From: an uncultured Paracoccaceae bacterium
Lineage (GTDB): Bacteria; Pseudomonadota; Alphaproteobacteria; Rhodobacterales; Rhodobacteraceae
Direction: 5' to 3'
DNA length: 15,051 nt
Assembly: GCA_938038825.1 (NCBI GenBank)
Contig: CALHST010000005.1
Location: 1-15,051 of the forward strand
Positions 6,802 to 14,703 of the stretch are shown here, piece by piece. The notes beneath the pieces are model-generated. The model did no database searches. It was given only the letters and a program-made list of their open reading frames with translations, and was not told where the DNA came from. A program made the translations under genes and the position numbers. Within the stretch, counting starts at the first letter, position 1, and each line of letters starts with the position of its first letter.

Positions 6802-7509
6802 TTAACGGATCCGATGTTGATATAGTTCCTCATAGATCGGCAAGGATTCCGCTAAAAGAGTTAGAAATTCCTTTGGCAAATCCGGCAACGGGCCTTCTGC
6901 ATCCGCAAAACCAGTAGACGCATGAACAGCCCCATACCAGTGCTCCGCCCAAACTCCATCACATGGATGCCCACCACGCTGCCACGACAACATCGATGGT
7001 TCCCAAGTCAGATCTAACTTTGCACATAAGTGCATTAGGGTCTGTTCAGGATTAGTTCGTATGTCCGAACTGTCCACAATCACCGGATTTTGCCCAAAGG
7101 TTCGCACGTCGTCGAAAATCTGCGCTTGTTGACGAAAACCCAGATCATCCAAACTGGGTATGGCGCGTTTTGCCGCGTAACTGGCAATAACTCTGGCTGG
7201 ATGACGGATCAAAAACACATGCCTTGCATCACGAAACCAATCACGTGGAATTCCATCAATCATATGGTGTGTCATTTGTTTGGAGTACAAGTTCTTAGGT
7301 GGCTCGCACGTCATACTCGCCGCGACATTAACAGGATCGCATGACATCGACCCCAAAATCTGGTCGCGCATTGGGTGATCTGCCCCAGTCAATTTGAGGT
7401 AAGCGCCGTAAAAAGGTTCATCCACAACATCAAAATCTGATCGCGCACCAAAACTATACATCATGGCTGTCGAAAGATTTCGCGGCCCGGACCACATCGC
7501 AATATGCAT
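6802..7509 (-). CDS. Sulfotransferase-like protein
   Basis: A 235-residue protein with the two nucleotide-binding signatures of P-loop sulfotransferases. The N-terminal MWSGPRNLSTAMM (residues 5-17) resembles the 5'-phosphosulfate loop that holds PAPS. FLIRHPARVIASY (99-111) resembles the 3'-phosphate motif with R102 and S110. Cytosolic location is likely, since there is no signal peptide or membrane segment. The acceptor cannot be told, and some relatives are annotated only as sulfotransferase-like or are fused to other enzymes, so activity is inferred. The ATG at 7507-7509 is chosen over an in-frame one at 7560 because GGAGGTGA stands immediately upstream (7511-7518). It is divergent from msrA and convergent with argG over about 50 bases. 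No PAPS synthesis or sulfatase gene is nearby. Confidence 0.8.
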   Translation of the reverse strand: MHIAMWSGPRNLSTAMMYSFGARSDFDVVDEPFYGAYLKLTGADHPMRDQILGSMSCDPVNVAASMTCEPPKNLYSKQMTHHMIDGIPRDWFRDARHVFLIRHPARVIASYAAKRAIPSLDDLGFRQQAQIFDDVRTFGQNPVIVDSSDIRTNPEQTLMHLCAKLDLTWEPSMLSWQRGGHPCDGVWAEHWYGAVHASTGFADAEGPLPDLPKEFLTLLAESLPIYEELYQHRIR

Positions 7510-7510
7510 G

Positions 7511-7518
7511 TCACCTCC
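7511..7518 (-). promoter_or_regulatory. Ribosome binding site fixing the sulfotransferase start
   Basis: On the minus strand this reads GGAGGTGA, a near-perfect Shine-Dalgarno with the GGAGG core 4 bases before the ATG at 7509. It decides between that ATG and the in-frame ATG at 7560. Confidence 0.8.
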
Positions 7519-7606
7519 GTTCAATTGGCCGTGAAAAACGATGCCAGCGTATTGAGACACACACTTCTATGCCACATCTTGTCGCCAAAGCAACGGAGAC
7601 TCCCCC

Positions 7607-8242
7607 ATGTCAAAACGAATTACTCTTGCTGCCCTTGCCCTTATCGTAAGTCCCATCGCCGCAGCGGCCCAAACAGATGTCCTGACTGTCGCAGGAGGAT
7701 GTTTCTGGTGCGTAGAGGCTGATTTTGAAAAAGTAAAAGGCGTTAAAGAAGTGGTGTCCGGTTTTACCGGGGGCAGCATTGCGAACCCGTCTTACAAACA
7801 AGTAACTAAGGGCGGCACGGGTCACTACGAAGCTGTTCAGATCACATATGATTCATCCAAAGTGTCCCGAAAGCAGCTTTTGTCGATGTTCTTGCGCTCT
7901 GTTGATCCAACTGATGCCGGTGGGCAGTTTTGTGATAGAGGCGAGTCCTACCGAACAGCGATCTTCGCCGGAAATGATACAGAGAAAAAAGTGGCCGCAG
8001 CTGCGATCAGCGAAGCACAATCGGCTTTAGGCCAGAAGATCGTTACGCCCGTTCTAAACGAGGGGGCCTTCTTTGCTGCTGGTGCGGAACATCAAGACTA
8101 TTACAAAAGCTCTGAACGTGTGTTGACCCGATTTGGGGTCAAAAAGAAGTCTGAAGCCTACAAACGCTATCGCAAGGCATGTGGTCGTGACGCGCGTGTA
8201 CAACAACTTTGGGGTTCTGCTGCTCCATTCGCAGGGTCTTAG
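7607..8242 (+). CDS. msrA: Peptide-methionine (S)-S-oxide reductase, exported
   Basis: A 211-residue MsrA that reduces the S-epimer of methionine sulfoxide in proteins. The active-site motif GCFWC is at 31-35 with catalytic C32; DAGGQFCDRG (103-112) and EHQDYY (161-166) complete the family core. C192 in the tail (KACGRD) is a candidate resolving cysteine. The first 21 residues form a signal peptide: positive MSKR, hydrophobic LAALALIV, then a small-residue stretch ending AAA before QTD. The protein is therefore probably periplasmic and would repair oxidised envelope proteins. The ATG at 7607 follows an ACGGAGA ribosome site. No msrB or dedicated electron-donor gene is adjacent, so reduction of its disulfide must come from elsewhere. 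It is convergent with the ribokinase-family gene, with overlapping stops at 8239-8242. Confidence 0.95.
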   Translation: MSKRITLAALALIVSPIAAAAQTDVLTVAGGCFWCVEADFEKVKGVKEVVSGFTGGSIANPSYKQVTKGGTGHYEAVQITYDSSKVSRKQLLSMFLRSVDPTDAGGQFCDRGESYRTAIFAGNDTEKKVAAAAISEAQSALGQKIVTPVLNEGAFFAAGAEHQDYYKSSERVLTRFGVKKKSEAYKRYRKACGRDARVQQLWGSAAPFAGS

Positions 8243-9114
8243 ATTCCAAGGTCCCGAAAGTCTTCAAGATCTTTCAGATCCGGGATCACGTCCGCTGTGC
8301 CGTAGCGCGTCACCATGATCGCTGCGGCAGTATTTGCCGTTATTAGGGCCTGCTCCATTGGTTGACCGCGATCAAGACACGCGATGAGATAACCGGCGAA
8401 TGTGTCCCCAGCTCCAGTGCTATCGACCGCTTTCACTTTTATCGGGGGCACAGAATGCGCCGAGTTTTTATTATGCCAAACGGCGCCTTTAGAGCCCATC
8501 GTGATGACGACGTTTTCAATCCCAAGATCTTTGGCAGGCTTATCCAATGCTTCCGATAACTGAACCGCTTCGACCTCGTTCAACACAAGTAGGTCCAGAT
8601 GTGGCAGTACATCTTTAACGGCCAATGCATCAAACGGCGCCGCGATGTAAGCAACGTTCAAACCCATCTGTTTCGCGAGGGTACATGCCGTTTCTTGTGC
8701 ATTCGTCTCGTTCTGACACACAAACCAATCCCCAACATTGGCTTGCGACAAAGCGGTCCGAAGTTGGTTTTCTGATATGTGCTGGTTCGCCCCTGGATAA
8801 AGTATAATGTTGTTTTCGCCATCAGTGTCAGTTGCGATAATGGCGTGGCCAGTCGCAACCTCGGAGATGGAGATATGGCTGGGGTCCACACCATATTCCA
8901 AAAGCAATTCTACGGCCCACTTGCCATCAGCGCCAACAGACCCAATGTGAAAAACGCGGGACGCAGCGCGTGCCGCCGCAACGGAAATATTGGCGCCTTT
9001 GCCACCCAATCCTTTGCTATGCTTGGTAGAAGCCAGAGTCTCGCCCGGCCCCGGTAGGTGGGGAACAGAATAAAACAAATCTGCGTTAATAGAGCCTAGA
9101 TTCCATACCGCCAT
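8239..9114 (-). CDS. rbsK: Ribokinase-family (PfkB) carbohydrate kinase
   Basis: A 291-residue PfkB-family sugar kinase, likely a ribokinase (ATP + D-ribose to ribose 5-phosphate). Visible motifs are the N-terminal substrate region NLGSINADLFYSVPHLPGPGETL, the di-glycine signature GLGGKGANISVAAAR (35-49), and the C-terminal anion hole and catalytic base in DSTGAGDTFAGYL. GGKGAN is typical of ribokinases, but the exact sugar is not proven, and the usual ribose transport genes are absent here. The ATG (9112-9114) overlaps the maeB stop as TAATG, and AAGGTGG within the maeB end (9119-9125) serves as ribosome site, so it is co-transcribed with maeB. It is slightly short for the family (about 300-310). 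The stop interlocks with convergent msrA. Confidence 0.85.
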   Translation of the reverse strand: MAVWNLGSINADLFYSVPHLPGPGETLASTKHSKGLGGKGANISVAAARAASRVFHIGSVGADGKWAVELLLEYGVDPSHISISEVATGHAIIATDTDGENNIILYPGANQHISENQLRTALSQANVGDWFVCQNETNAQETACTLAKQMGLNVAYIAAPFDALAVKDVLPHLDLLVLNEVEAVQLSEALDKPAKDLGIENVVITMGSKGAVWHNKNSAHSVPPIKVKAVDSTGAGDTFAGYLIACLDRGQPMEQALITANTAAAIMVTRYGTADVIPDLKDLEDFRDLGI

Positions 9115-11369
9115 TATCCCACCTTACATGCTGCCAATATGGCCATGTTTAGAATGTCATTGGCCGTATGTGTGGTCGAACAAATCTGAATACTTTCATC
9201 GACACCGCTAAGAATAGGACCAATCACAGTTGCACCCGCCATTTCTTGCATTAACTTTACGGAAATGCTGGCGGAATGGCGCGCAGGTACGACGAGGATA
9301 TTCGCAGGGCCTGTTAGGCGACAAAACGGGTAATTCTCTTGAACAACTTCATTCAGCGCAACATCAACAGTCATCTCGCCTTCGTACTCAAAATCGACGC
9401 CCCGAGCATCCAAGACGCGTGGCGCTTTATTCATCTTTTCCGCTCTTTCAGACACCGGGTAGCCGAATGTAGAGAAGCTCACAAAGGCTACGCGCGGCTC
9501 TAATCCCAAGTTTCGAGCCACAGTCGACGCACGTTCAGCAATATTGGCAAGATCTTCTTCGTCAGGCCATTCGTGAACCAATGTATCCGCAATCAAGACG
9601 ATGCGGCCTTTCAGAAGGAGTGCTGTGATCCCCGCAGCCCCGTTGGCAGCATCCGCGTCAAACACATGGTTGATCCGGTCTAACACATGCGCAGATTTAC
9701 GAGTTGCACCTGTAACCAAGCCATCACCATGTCCATGCGCCAACATCAAGGACGAAAATACGTGGCGATCACGTGCGGCGAGTCTGTGTACGTCTTTCTG
9801 GTCGAATCCTTTTCGTTGCAGTCGGTCGTATAAAAATTCTTTGTACGTTTCGAAATGAGGAGAGTTTGCTGCGTTCACAATTTCGAGCTCTCGAACCGCA
9901 TCGGCAAGGCCTGCTTCTTCCAGCTTTTCTTTCACATCATCTTGGCGGCCGATGACTAGGGCTTTGCCAAGACCGGAACGCTGATACATCACTGCGGCAC
10001 GAAGTGTTCGTGGATCGTCACCTTCGGCAAATATCATGCGCGCTTGGTTCGCTCGAGCGCGCGCGTTGATACCCCGCAGAATGTTCGCTGTAGGGTCCAT
10101 TCTGCCTTTTAGACCCGCTTCATAGGCATCAATGTCGATAATTGGACGACGAGCAGCACCCGTGTCCATGCCCGCCCGGGCAACAGCAGGCGGAATGCGA
10201 TAAATTAACCGAGGATCAAACGGCGTCGGAATGATGTAGTCTCTACCAAAGGTCAAACTCCGCCCATAAGCCAAAGCAACCTCGTCTGGCACATCTTCGC
10301 GCGCAAGATGTGCCAACGCATTTGCGCAAGCGATTTTCATCTCATCATTGATTGCTCGGGCATGAATGTCCAATGCACCACGGAACAAATATGGGAACCC
10401 CAGAACGTTGTTCACTTGGTTCGGATAATCACTTCGGCCAGTTGCAACAATTGCATCCATTCGAACTTCGTGTGCTTCTTCTGGCGTGATTTCTGGATCT
10501 GGGTTAGCCATCGCAAAGATTACCGGATTGTCCGCCATGCTGGCTACCATTGCTGGGGTGACTGCCCCTTTAACGGAAACACCCAAGAATACATCTGCGC
10601 CAACCATAGCCTCTTCCAAGCTACGAAGCTCGGTGTTGATCGCGTGTGCTGATTTCCACTGGTTCATTCCTTCGGTACGACCTTGGTAAATCACGCCCTT
10701 AGTGTCACACACGATGCAATTATGATGCTGCGCACCCATAGATTTCAGCAATTCTATGCATGCGATTCCCGCAGCACCGGCCCCGTTCAAAACGATCTTT
10801 ACGTCTTCAATTTTTTTGCCAGACAGAAAAAGTGCGTTAATCAAACCAGCGGCGCAAATCACAGCGGTACCGTGCTGATCGTCATGAAAGACAGGAATGT
10901 CCATTTCCTCTTTCAGACGCTGTTCGATGATAAAACATTCTGGTGCTTTGATGTCTTCAAGGTTGATTCCGCCAAAAGTTGGCCCCATCAACCGTACCGC
11001 ATTGCAAAATTCGTCCGGGTCTTCTGTGTCTAGTTCAATGTCGATTGAATTCACGTCGGCAAAACGTTTGAACAAGACCGCCTTGCCTTCCATTACCGGC
11101 TTGCCACCCAATGCACCCAAATTCCCCAAGCCCAGAACGGCAGTTCCGTTCGAAATCACGGCGACCAAATTGCCCTTATTCGTATAGTCATAAGCCAATT
11201 CTGGATTATCCGCGATTGCGACACAGGGCACAGCCACACCAGGAGAATACGCGAGACTAAGATCCCGCTGGGTCGTCATCGGGACCGTCGCCTGGACCTC
11301 CCATTTTCCAGGTGTTGGTTCCAAGTGGAAGGCCAGTGCCTCTTCATCAGTAACGCGTGTTTTCGACAT
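9114..11369 (-). CDS. maeB: NADP-type malic enzyme with phosphotransacetylase-like domain
   Basis: A 751-residue fusion of the MaeB type that converts malate to pyruvate and CO2 with NAD(P)+ reduction. The malic enzyme part (about 1-430) has YTNKGNLVAVISNGTAVLGLGNLG near the active site, FHDDQHGTAVI, and a Rossmann fold VLNGAGAAGIACIELL for NAD(P). The C-terminal third (from about 450, RMIFAEGDDPRTLRAAV) is a phosphotransacetylase-like domain; in characterised MaeB proteins it is a regulatory acetyl-CoA-sensing part rather than an active Pta. The cofactor preference cannot be read by eye. The ATG at 11369 follows AGAGGAGAGG. A candidate promoter is at 11395-11423. It is divergent from mutS and co-transcribed with the ribokinase-family gene. 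Confidence 0.96.
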   Translation of the reverse strand: MSKTRVTDEEALAFHLEPTPGKWEVQATVPMTTQRDLSLAYSPGVAVPCVAIADNPELAYDYTNKGNLVAVISNGTAVLGLGNLGALGGKPVMEGKAVLFKRFADVNSIDIELDTEDPDEFCNAVRLMGPTFGGINLEDIKAPECFIIEQRLKEEMDIPVFHDDQHGTAVICAAGLINALFLSGKKIEDVKIVLNGAGAAGIACIELLKSMGAQHHNCIVCDTKGVIYQGRTEGMNQWKSAHAINTELRSLEEAMVGADVFLGVSVKGAVTPAMVASMADNPVIFAMANPDPEITPEEAHEVRMDAIVATGRSDYPNQVNNVLGFPYLFRGALDIHARAINDEMKIACANALAHLAREDVPDEVALAYGRSLTFGRDYIIPTPFDPRLIYRIPPAVARAGMDTGAARRPIIDIDAYEAGLKGRMDPTANILRGINARARANQARMIFAEGDDPRTLRAAVMYQRSGLGKALVIGRQDDVKEKLEEAGLADAVRELEIVNAANSPHFETYKEFLYDRLQRKGFDQKDVHRLAARDRHVFSSLMLAHGHGDGLVTGATRKSAHVLDRINHVFDADAANGAAGITALLLKGRIVLIADTLVHEWPDEEDLANIAERASTVARNLGLEPRVAFVSFSTFGYPVSERAEKMNKAPRVLDARGVDFEYEGEMTVDVALNEVVQENYPFCRLTGPANILVVPARHSASISVKLMQEMAGATVIGPILSGVDESIQICSTTHTANDILNMAILAACKVG
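9119..9125 (-). promoter_or_regulatory. Ribosome binding site for the ribokinase gene inside maeB
   Basis: On the minus strand this reads AAGGTGG and lies in the last maeB codons, just before the TAATG stop/start overlap. It supports the ATG at 9114 as start and suggests re-initiation or coupling from maeB. Confidence 0.6.
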
Positions 11370-11394
11370 GTGGCCTCTCCTCTATGGCTCAAGC

Positions 11395-11423
11395 GTCATA
11401 ACAAGCGTGCATCGCGTCCTCAA
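11395..11423 (-). promoter_or_regulatory. Candidate maeB promoter
   Basis: On the minus strand, TTGAGG (11418-11423) and TATGAC (11395-11400) are separated by exactly 17 bases, each matching four of six bases of the housekeeping -35 and -10 consensus. Transcription would start about 20 bases before the maeB ATG, leaving room for its ribosome site. This is a pattern match by eye only. Confidence 0.4.
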
Positions 11424-11466
11424 CTGCCGGATTTCACACCTTTTAGTCGGACAGGGGGGTTAGTAT

Positions 11467-11483
11467 GGTTGGCCCAATCAACC
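11467..11483 (+). repeat. Small inverted repeat before the mutS ribosome site
   Basis: GGTTG and CAACC arms with a 7-base spacer, directly followed by the GGGGGA ribosome site (11484-11489) of mutS. In RNA a short hairpin could lie next to the ribosome site. Five-base arms are weak evidence. Confidence 0.25.
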
Positions 11484-11494
11484 GGGGGACCAAA

Positions 11495-14134
11495 ATGACC
11501 GTCACACCAATGATGGCGCAATATTTAGGGATCAAAGAAGCGCACAAAACTGCGTTGCTGTTTTACCGGATGGGCGACTTCTACGAGATGTTTTTTGATG
11601 ACGCTGTTGCAGCAGCCGAAGCATTGGATATCGCCTTGACCAAGCGTGGAAAACACGACGGAGAAGACATCCCGATGTGTGGCGTTCCTGTGCATTCTGC
11701 TGAAGGCTACCTTCTGACCCTGATCCGCAAGGGGTTCCGGGTCGCTGTGTGTGAACAGCTTGAAAGTCCCGCCGAAGCGAAGAAGCGCGGGCACAAGTCA
11801 GTCGTCAAACGCGACGTCGTTCGCATTGTAACGCCCGGAACTTTGACCGAAGACAGCTTACTTGAGGCCCGGCGACACAACTACTTATCTGCATTTGCAA
11901 CTGTCCGTGATGCGGCCGCTTTGTCATGGGTGGATATGTCAACCGGGGCGGTTTCGGTAATCCGAACAACACAGGCACGATTGGGCGCAGAACTTGCCAG
12001 ATTAGCGCCTGCAGAATTGGTCTTGTCTGAAACAGCATTCGCAGATTTAGCCTATTTAGAGCCGGAATACGGCATCGCGCTAACTGAATTATCGCGAGCC
12101 AGCTTCGACAGCCAAGCAGGCGAAGACCGGATAAAATCAACATATACCGTCAAAAGCCTAGACGCGTTTGGCCAATTTGATCGCGCGGAAGTCGCGGCAT
12201 TAGGGGCTTTGCTGTCTTATCTAGAGTTGACCCAAAAAGGTAAGCTGCCACTTCTGCAAACACCGCGCCAGGAAACAGTCTCTAGCAACGTACAAATTGA
12301 CGGGGCGACACGCCGTAATTTGGAACTGACTCAAAGTATGTCTGGTGGCCGCGCGGGATCTTTGCTGAGTGTGATCGACCATACAAATACCGCCGCCGGT
12401 GCGCGGCTGTTAGAGCGCAGGATCTCGAACCCATCTTGTGACGTGTTTCAAATCCATCAACGGCTGGATTGTATTTCTTTGTGTGTGAATGACAGCGCAC
12501 TACGGTCTGATCTAAGGAGCGCGCTGCGACAAGTTCCGGATCTTGAACGCGCCTTGTCACGCTTATCATTAGATCGGGGCGGTCCGCGTGATCTGGGTTC
12601 GGTTCGAAACGCATTGGCCCAAGCCGTTCAGTTGGTCAATCGACTAAACCAAACGACAGAACTGCCCGAACTAATGATGGAATATTCCAATGATCTCGTC
12701 GGGCACGAACCGCTAGCGGAACGGTTAGAAGACACACTGATCGCAGATTTACCGCTTCAGGCGCGAGAGGGCGGTTTCATCGCGACCGGCGTTAGCGAAG
12801 ATTTAGACGAAGCAAGGGTATTGCGAGACGAAGGGCGGTCGGTTATCGCAAAAATGCAAAGCGAATATCAGACCCTAAGCGGAATAAACTCTCTCAAGAT
12901 TAAACATAACAACGTTCTTGGATACTTCGTCGAAACGCCCGCCAATCACGCAGACAAGATGTTGTCGGAACCAATGTCCGAAACATTCATCCACCGCCAA
13001 ACAACAGCCAACCAGGTGCGGTTTACAACAGTGGAATTGTCGGAATTGGAATCGAAAATTCGTTCTGCTGGTGAGCATGCCCTTTCTTTAGAAAAGGCGT
13101 TGTTCGAAGAGCTGCGTTCAAACGTCGTTGCCGAAGCCGCCCGCTTGTATCAAGTTAGCCGCGCATTGGCCGCGATTGATGTCTTCGCCGGCCTAGGCGA
13201 ATTGGCTGTACGCGAAAACTGGGTCCGCCCAAAGCTTGATGACAGTCGGCATTTCATGATCGAAAATGGCCGTCATCCAGTTGTTGAGGCGTCATTGAAA
13301 TCTTCGAATGGCAACACGTTCATAGCGAACTCTTGCGATTTGGGCGCAGAAGGTGCGGATCCAAACATTTGGCTTTTAACCGGCCCTAACATGTCGGGTA
13401 AGTCGACTTTCCTTCGGCAGAACGCGTTAATCGCCATTCTCGCACAAATGGGAAGTTTTGTACCCGCATCCGAGGCACATATTGGTTGGGTTAGTCAGAT
13501 ATTTTCCCGCGTCGGTGCGTCTGATGATTTGGCCCGCGGAAGATCGACGTTTATGGTCGAGATGGTAGAAACAGCCGCCATCTTGAATCAGTCAAACGGG
13601 CGGGCTTTGGTTATCTTGGACGAGATTGGCCGCGGCACATCCACTTATGATGGTCTATCTATCGCCTGGGCCACATTAGAACACTTACACGAAGTGAATT
13701 CCTGCCGCGCCTTGTTTGCCACGCATTACCATGAACTCACTGCTTTGGCTGGAAAGCTGGACGGAGTCCAAAACGCGACTGTTGCGGTCAAAGAATGGGA
13801 AGGCGACGTTATTTTCCTGCATGAGGTGCGCGAAGGATCTGCAGACCGATCTTATGGCGTTCAAGTTGCAAAATTGGCCGGCTTGCCGAACTCTGTCATC
13901 GAACGGGCGCGAACTGTTCTTGATGCATTAGAAGAAGGAAGCCGTGAGGGCAAAGCCAACCCCGCCGCTGTAATTGATGATCTGCCGCTGTTCTCTGCCG
14001 CACCTCCGCCAATGGCAGCGTCTAGGAAGGATGATCCAGCGCTTGATCTGCTGGATGACATTCTTCCTGACGAGCTTTCACCGCGCGAGGCGCTGGACCT
14101 TATCTATAAACTGAAAGCAGCCCGCGTCGATTAA
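11495..14134 (+). CDS. mutS: DNA mismatch repair protein MutS
   Basis: An 879-residue MutS that recognises mismatches and small loops after replication and recruits MutL. The mismatch-wedge motif is F29-Y-E31 (in MGDFYEMFFDD). The C-terminal ABC-type ATPase has the Walker A TGPNMSGKST (629-638, lysine K636), the Walker B with D709-E710 (VILDEIGRGTSTYDG) and the downstream ATHYHELTAL switch histidines. All core, lever and clamp regions appear continuous. Length is close to the family (E. coli 853). The ATG at 11495 was preferred over an in-frame ATG at 11465 because GGGGGA stands 5 bases before it and MTVTPMMAQYL is the usual beginning in this group. It is divergent from maeB and convergent with grpE, with overlapping stops inside a hairpin. 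Confidence 0.97.
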   Translation: MTVTPMMAQYLGIKEAHKTALLFYRMGDFYEMFFDDAVAAAEALDIALTKRGKHDGEDIPMCGVPVHSAEGYLLTLIRKGFRVAVCEQLESPAEAKKRGHKSVVKRDVVRIVTPGTLTEDSLLEARRHNYLSAFATVRDAAALSWVDMSTGAVSVIRTTQARLGAELARLAPAELVLSETAFADLAYLEPEYGIALTELSRASFDSQAGEDRIKSTYTVKSLDAFGQFDRAEVAALGALLSYLELTQKGKLPLLQTPRQETVSSNVQIDGATRRNLELTQSMSGGRAGSLLSVIDHTNTAAGARLLERRISNPSCDVFQIHQRLDCISLCVNDSALRSDLRSALRQVPDLERALSRLSLDRGGPRDLGSVRNALAQAVQLVNRLNQTTELPELMMEYSNDLVGHEPLAERLEDTLIADLPLQAREGGFIATGVSEDLDEARVLRDEGRSVIAKMQSEYQTLSGINSLKIKHNNVLGYFVETPANHADKMLSEPMSETFIHRQTTANQVRFTTVELSELESKIRSAGEHALSLEKALFEELRSNVVAEAARLYQVSRALAAIDVFAGLGELAVRENWVRPKLDDSRHFMIENGRHPVVEASLKSSNGNTFIANSCDLGAEGADPNIWLLTGPNMSGKSTFLRQNALIAILAQMGSFVPASEAHIGWVSQIFSRVGASDDLARGRSTFMVEMVETAAILNQSNGRALVILDEIGRGTSTYDGLSIAWATLEHLHEVNSCRALFATHYHELTALAGKLDGVQNATVAVKEWEGDVIFLHEVREGSADRSYGVQVAKLAGLPNSVIERARTVLDALEEGSREGKANPAAVIDDLPLFSAAPPPMAASRKDDPALDLLDDILPDELSPREALDLIYKLKAARVD

Positions 14135-14142
14135 GACGCGGG
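14121..14142. terminator. Hairpin bracketing the shared mutS/grpE stop
   Basis: CCCGCGTC (14121-14128) and GACGCGGG (14135-14142) form a perfect 8-bp GC-rich stem around a 6-base loop that contains both stop codons (TTAA, 14131-14134). Because it is symmetric it would form in both transcripts. There is no T run on either side, so it is not a standard intrinsic terminator; it may be a bidirectional mRNA 3' end element. Confidence 0.45.
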
Positions 14143-14694
14143 AGTAGAAGAAACGCCAACTTGCGCAGGTCGCAACAAGCGGTCGTGCAGCATGAAGCCC
14201 TCAGCAGCAATATCTATGATATCACCCGCTTTGGTTCCCGGAACAGGTGCTTCGAACATGGCTTGATGCTGCTGTGGGTCGAACTTGTCGCCGACAGCAG
14301 GTGAAATCAGTGTCATTCCGTGTTTGCTAAATACGTTGAGCAACTCACGCATTGTCAGCTCTACACCTTCGATCAGCGCTTTGCTGTCTTCGGTTTCGCC
14401 GCCGCTTGCTGCTTCAAGTGCACGCTTCATATTGTCATATACTGGCAACATGTCCCGAGCGAGCTTAGAACCGCCATAGTTTTCAGCCTCGCGGCGATCT
14501 TTTTCAGACCGTTTGCGTGCATTTTCTGCATCCGCCAAAGCGCGCATGAACCTGTCTTTCAAATCATCGCGTTCTGCACGCAATGCATCAAGCTCAAGTT
14601 CTTCGTCGGTGTATTCTTCTTCGGCCGCGGCAGCTTCTTCATCTGCTGCTGCAAGAATATCATCCAAAAATTCGTCGTTGTCTGGTTCAGCCAT
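14131..14694 (-). CDS. grpE: GrpE, nucleotide exchange factor of DnaK
   Basis: A 187-residue GrpE, the cytoplasmic nucleotide exchange factor that releases ADP from DnaK during the chaperone cycle and acts as a thermosensor. The acidic, disordered N-terminus (EEAAAAEEEYTDEELE, about 19-34) leads into the long dimer-forming helix, with the family's FMRALADAENARKRSEKD region at about 49-66. The C-terminal beta domain has VGDKFDPQQHQAMF and AEGFMLHDRLLRPAQVGVS, the DnaK-contacting part. The ATG at 14692-14694 is 9 bases after the hrcA stop, and its ribosome site (AGAGGCT) overlaps that stop. It is the second gene of an hrcA-grpE operon, so heat induction is expected via HrcA or a heat-shock sigma factor; the operon promoter lies outside the window. 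Confidence 0.97.
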   Translation of the reverse strand: MAEPDNDEFLDDILAAADEEAAAAEEEYTDEELELDALRAERDDLKDRFMRALADAENARKRSEKDRREAENYGGSKLARDMLPVYDNMKRALEAASGGETEDSKALIEGVELTMRELLNVFSKHGMTLISPAVGDKFDPQQHQAMFEAPVPGTKAGDIIDIAAEGFMLHDRLLRPAQVGVSSTPAS

Positions 14695-14703
14695 ACGTAG
14701 CCT

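Noticed and set aside
11465..11494. Upstream ATG giving a MutS ten residues longer
   Set aside because: The ATG at 11495 has a strong ribosome site at proper distance and fits the usual N-terminus; the upstream ATG lacks one.
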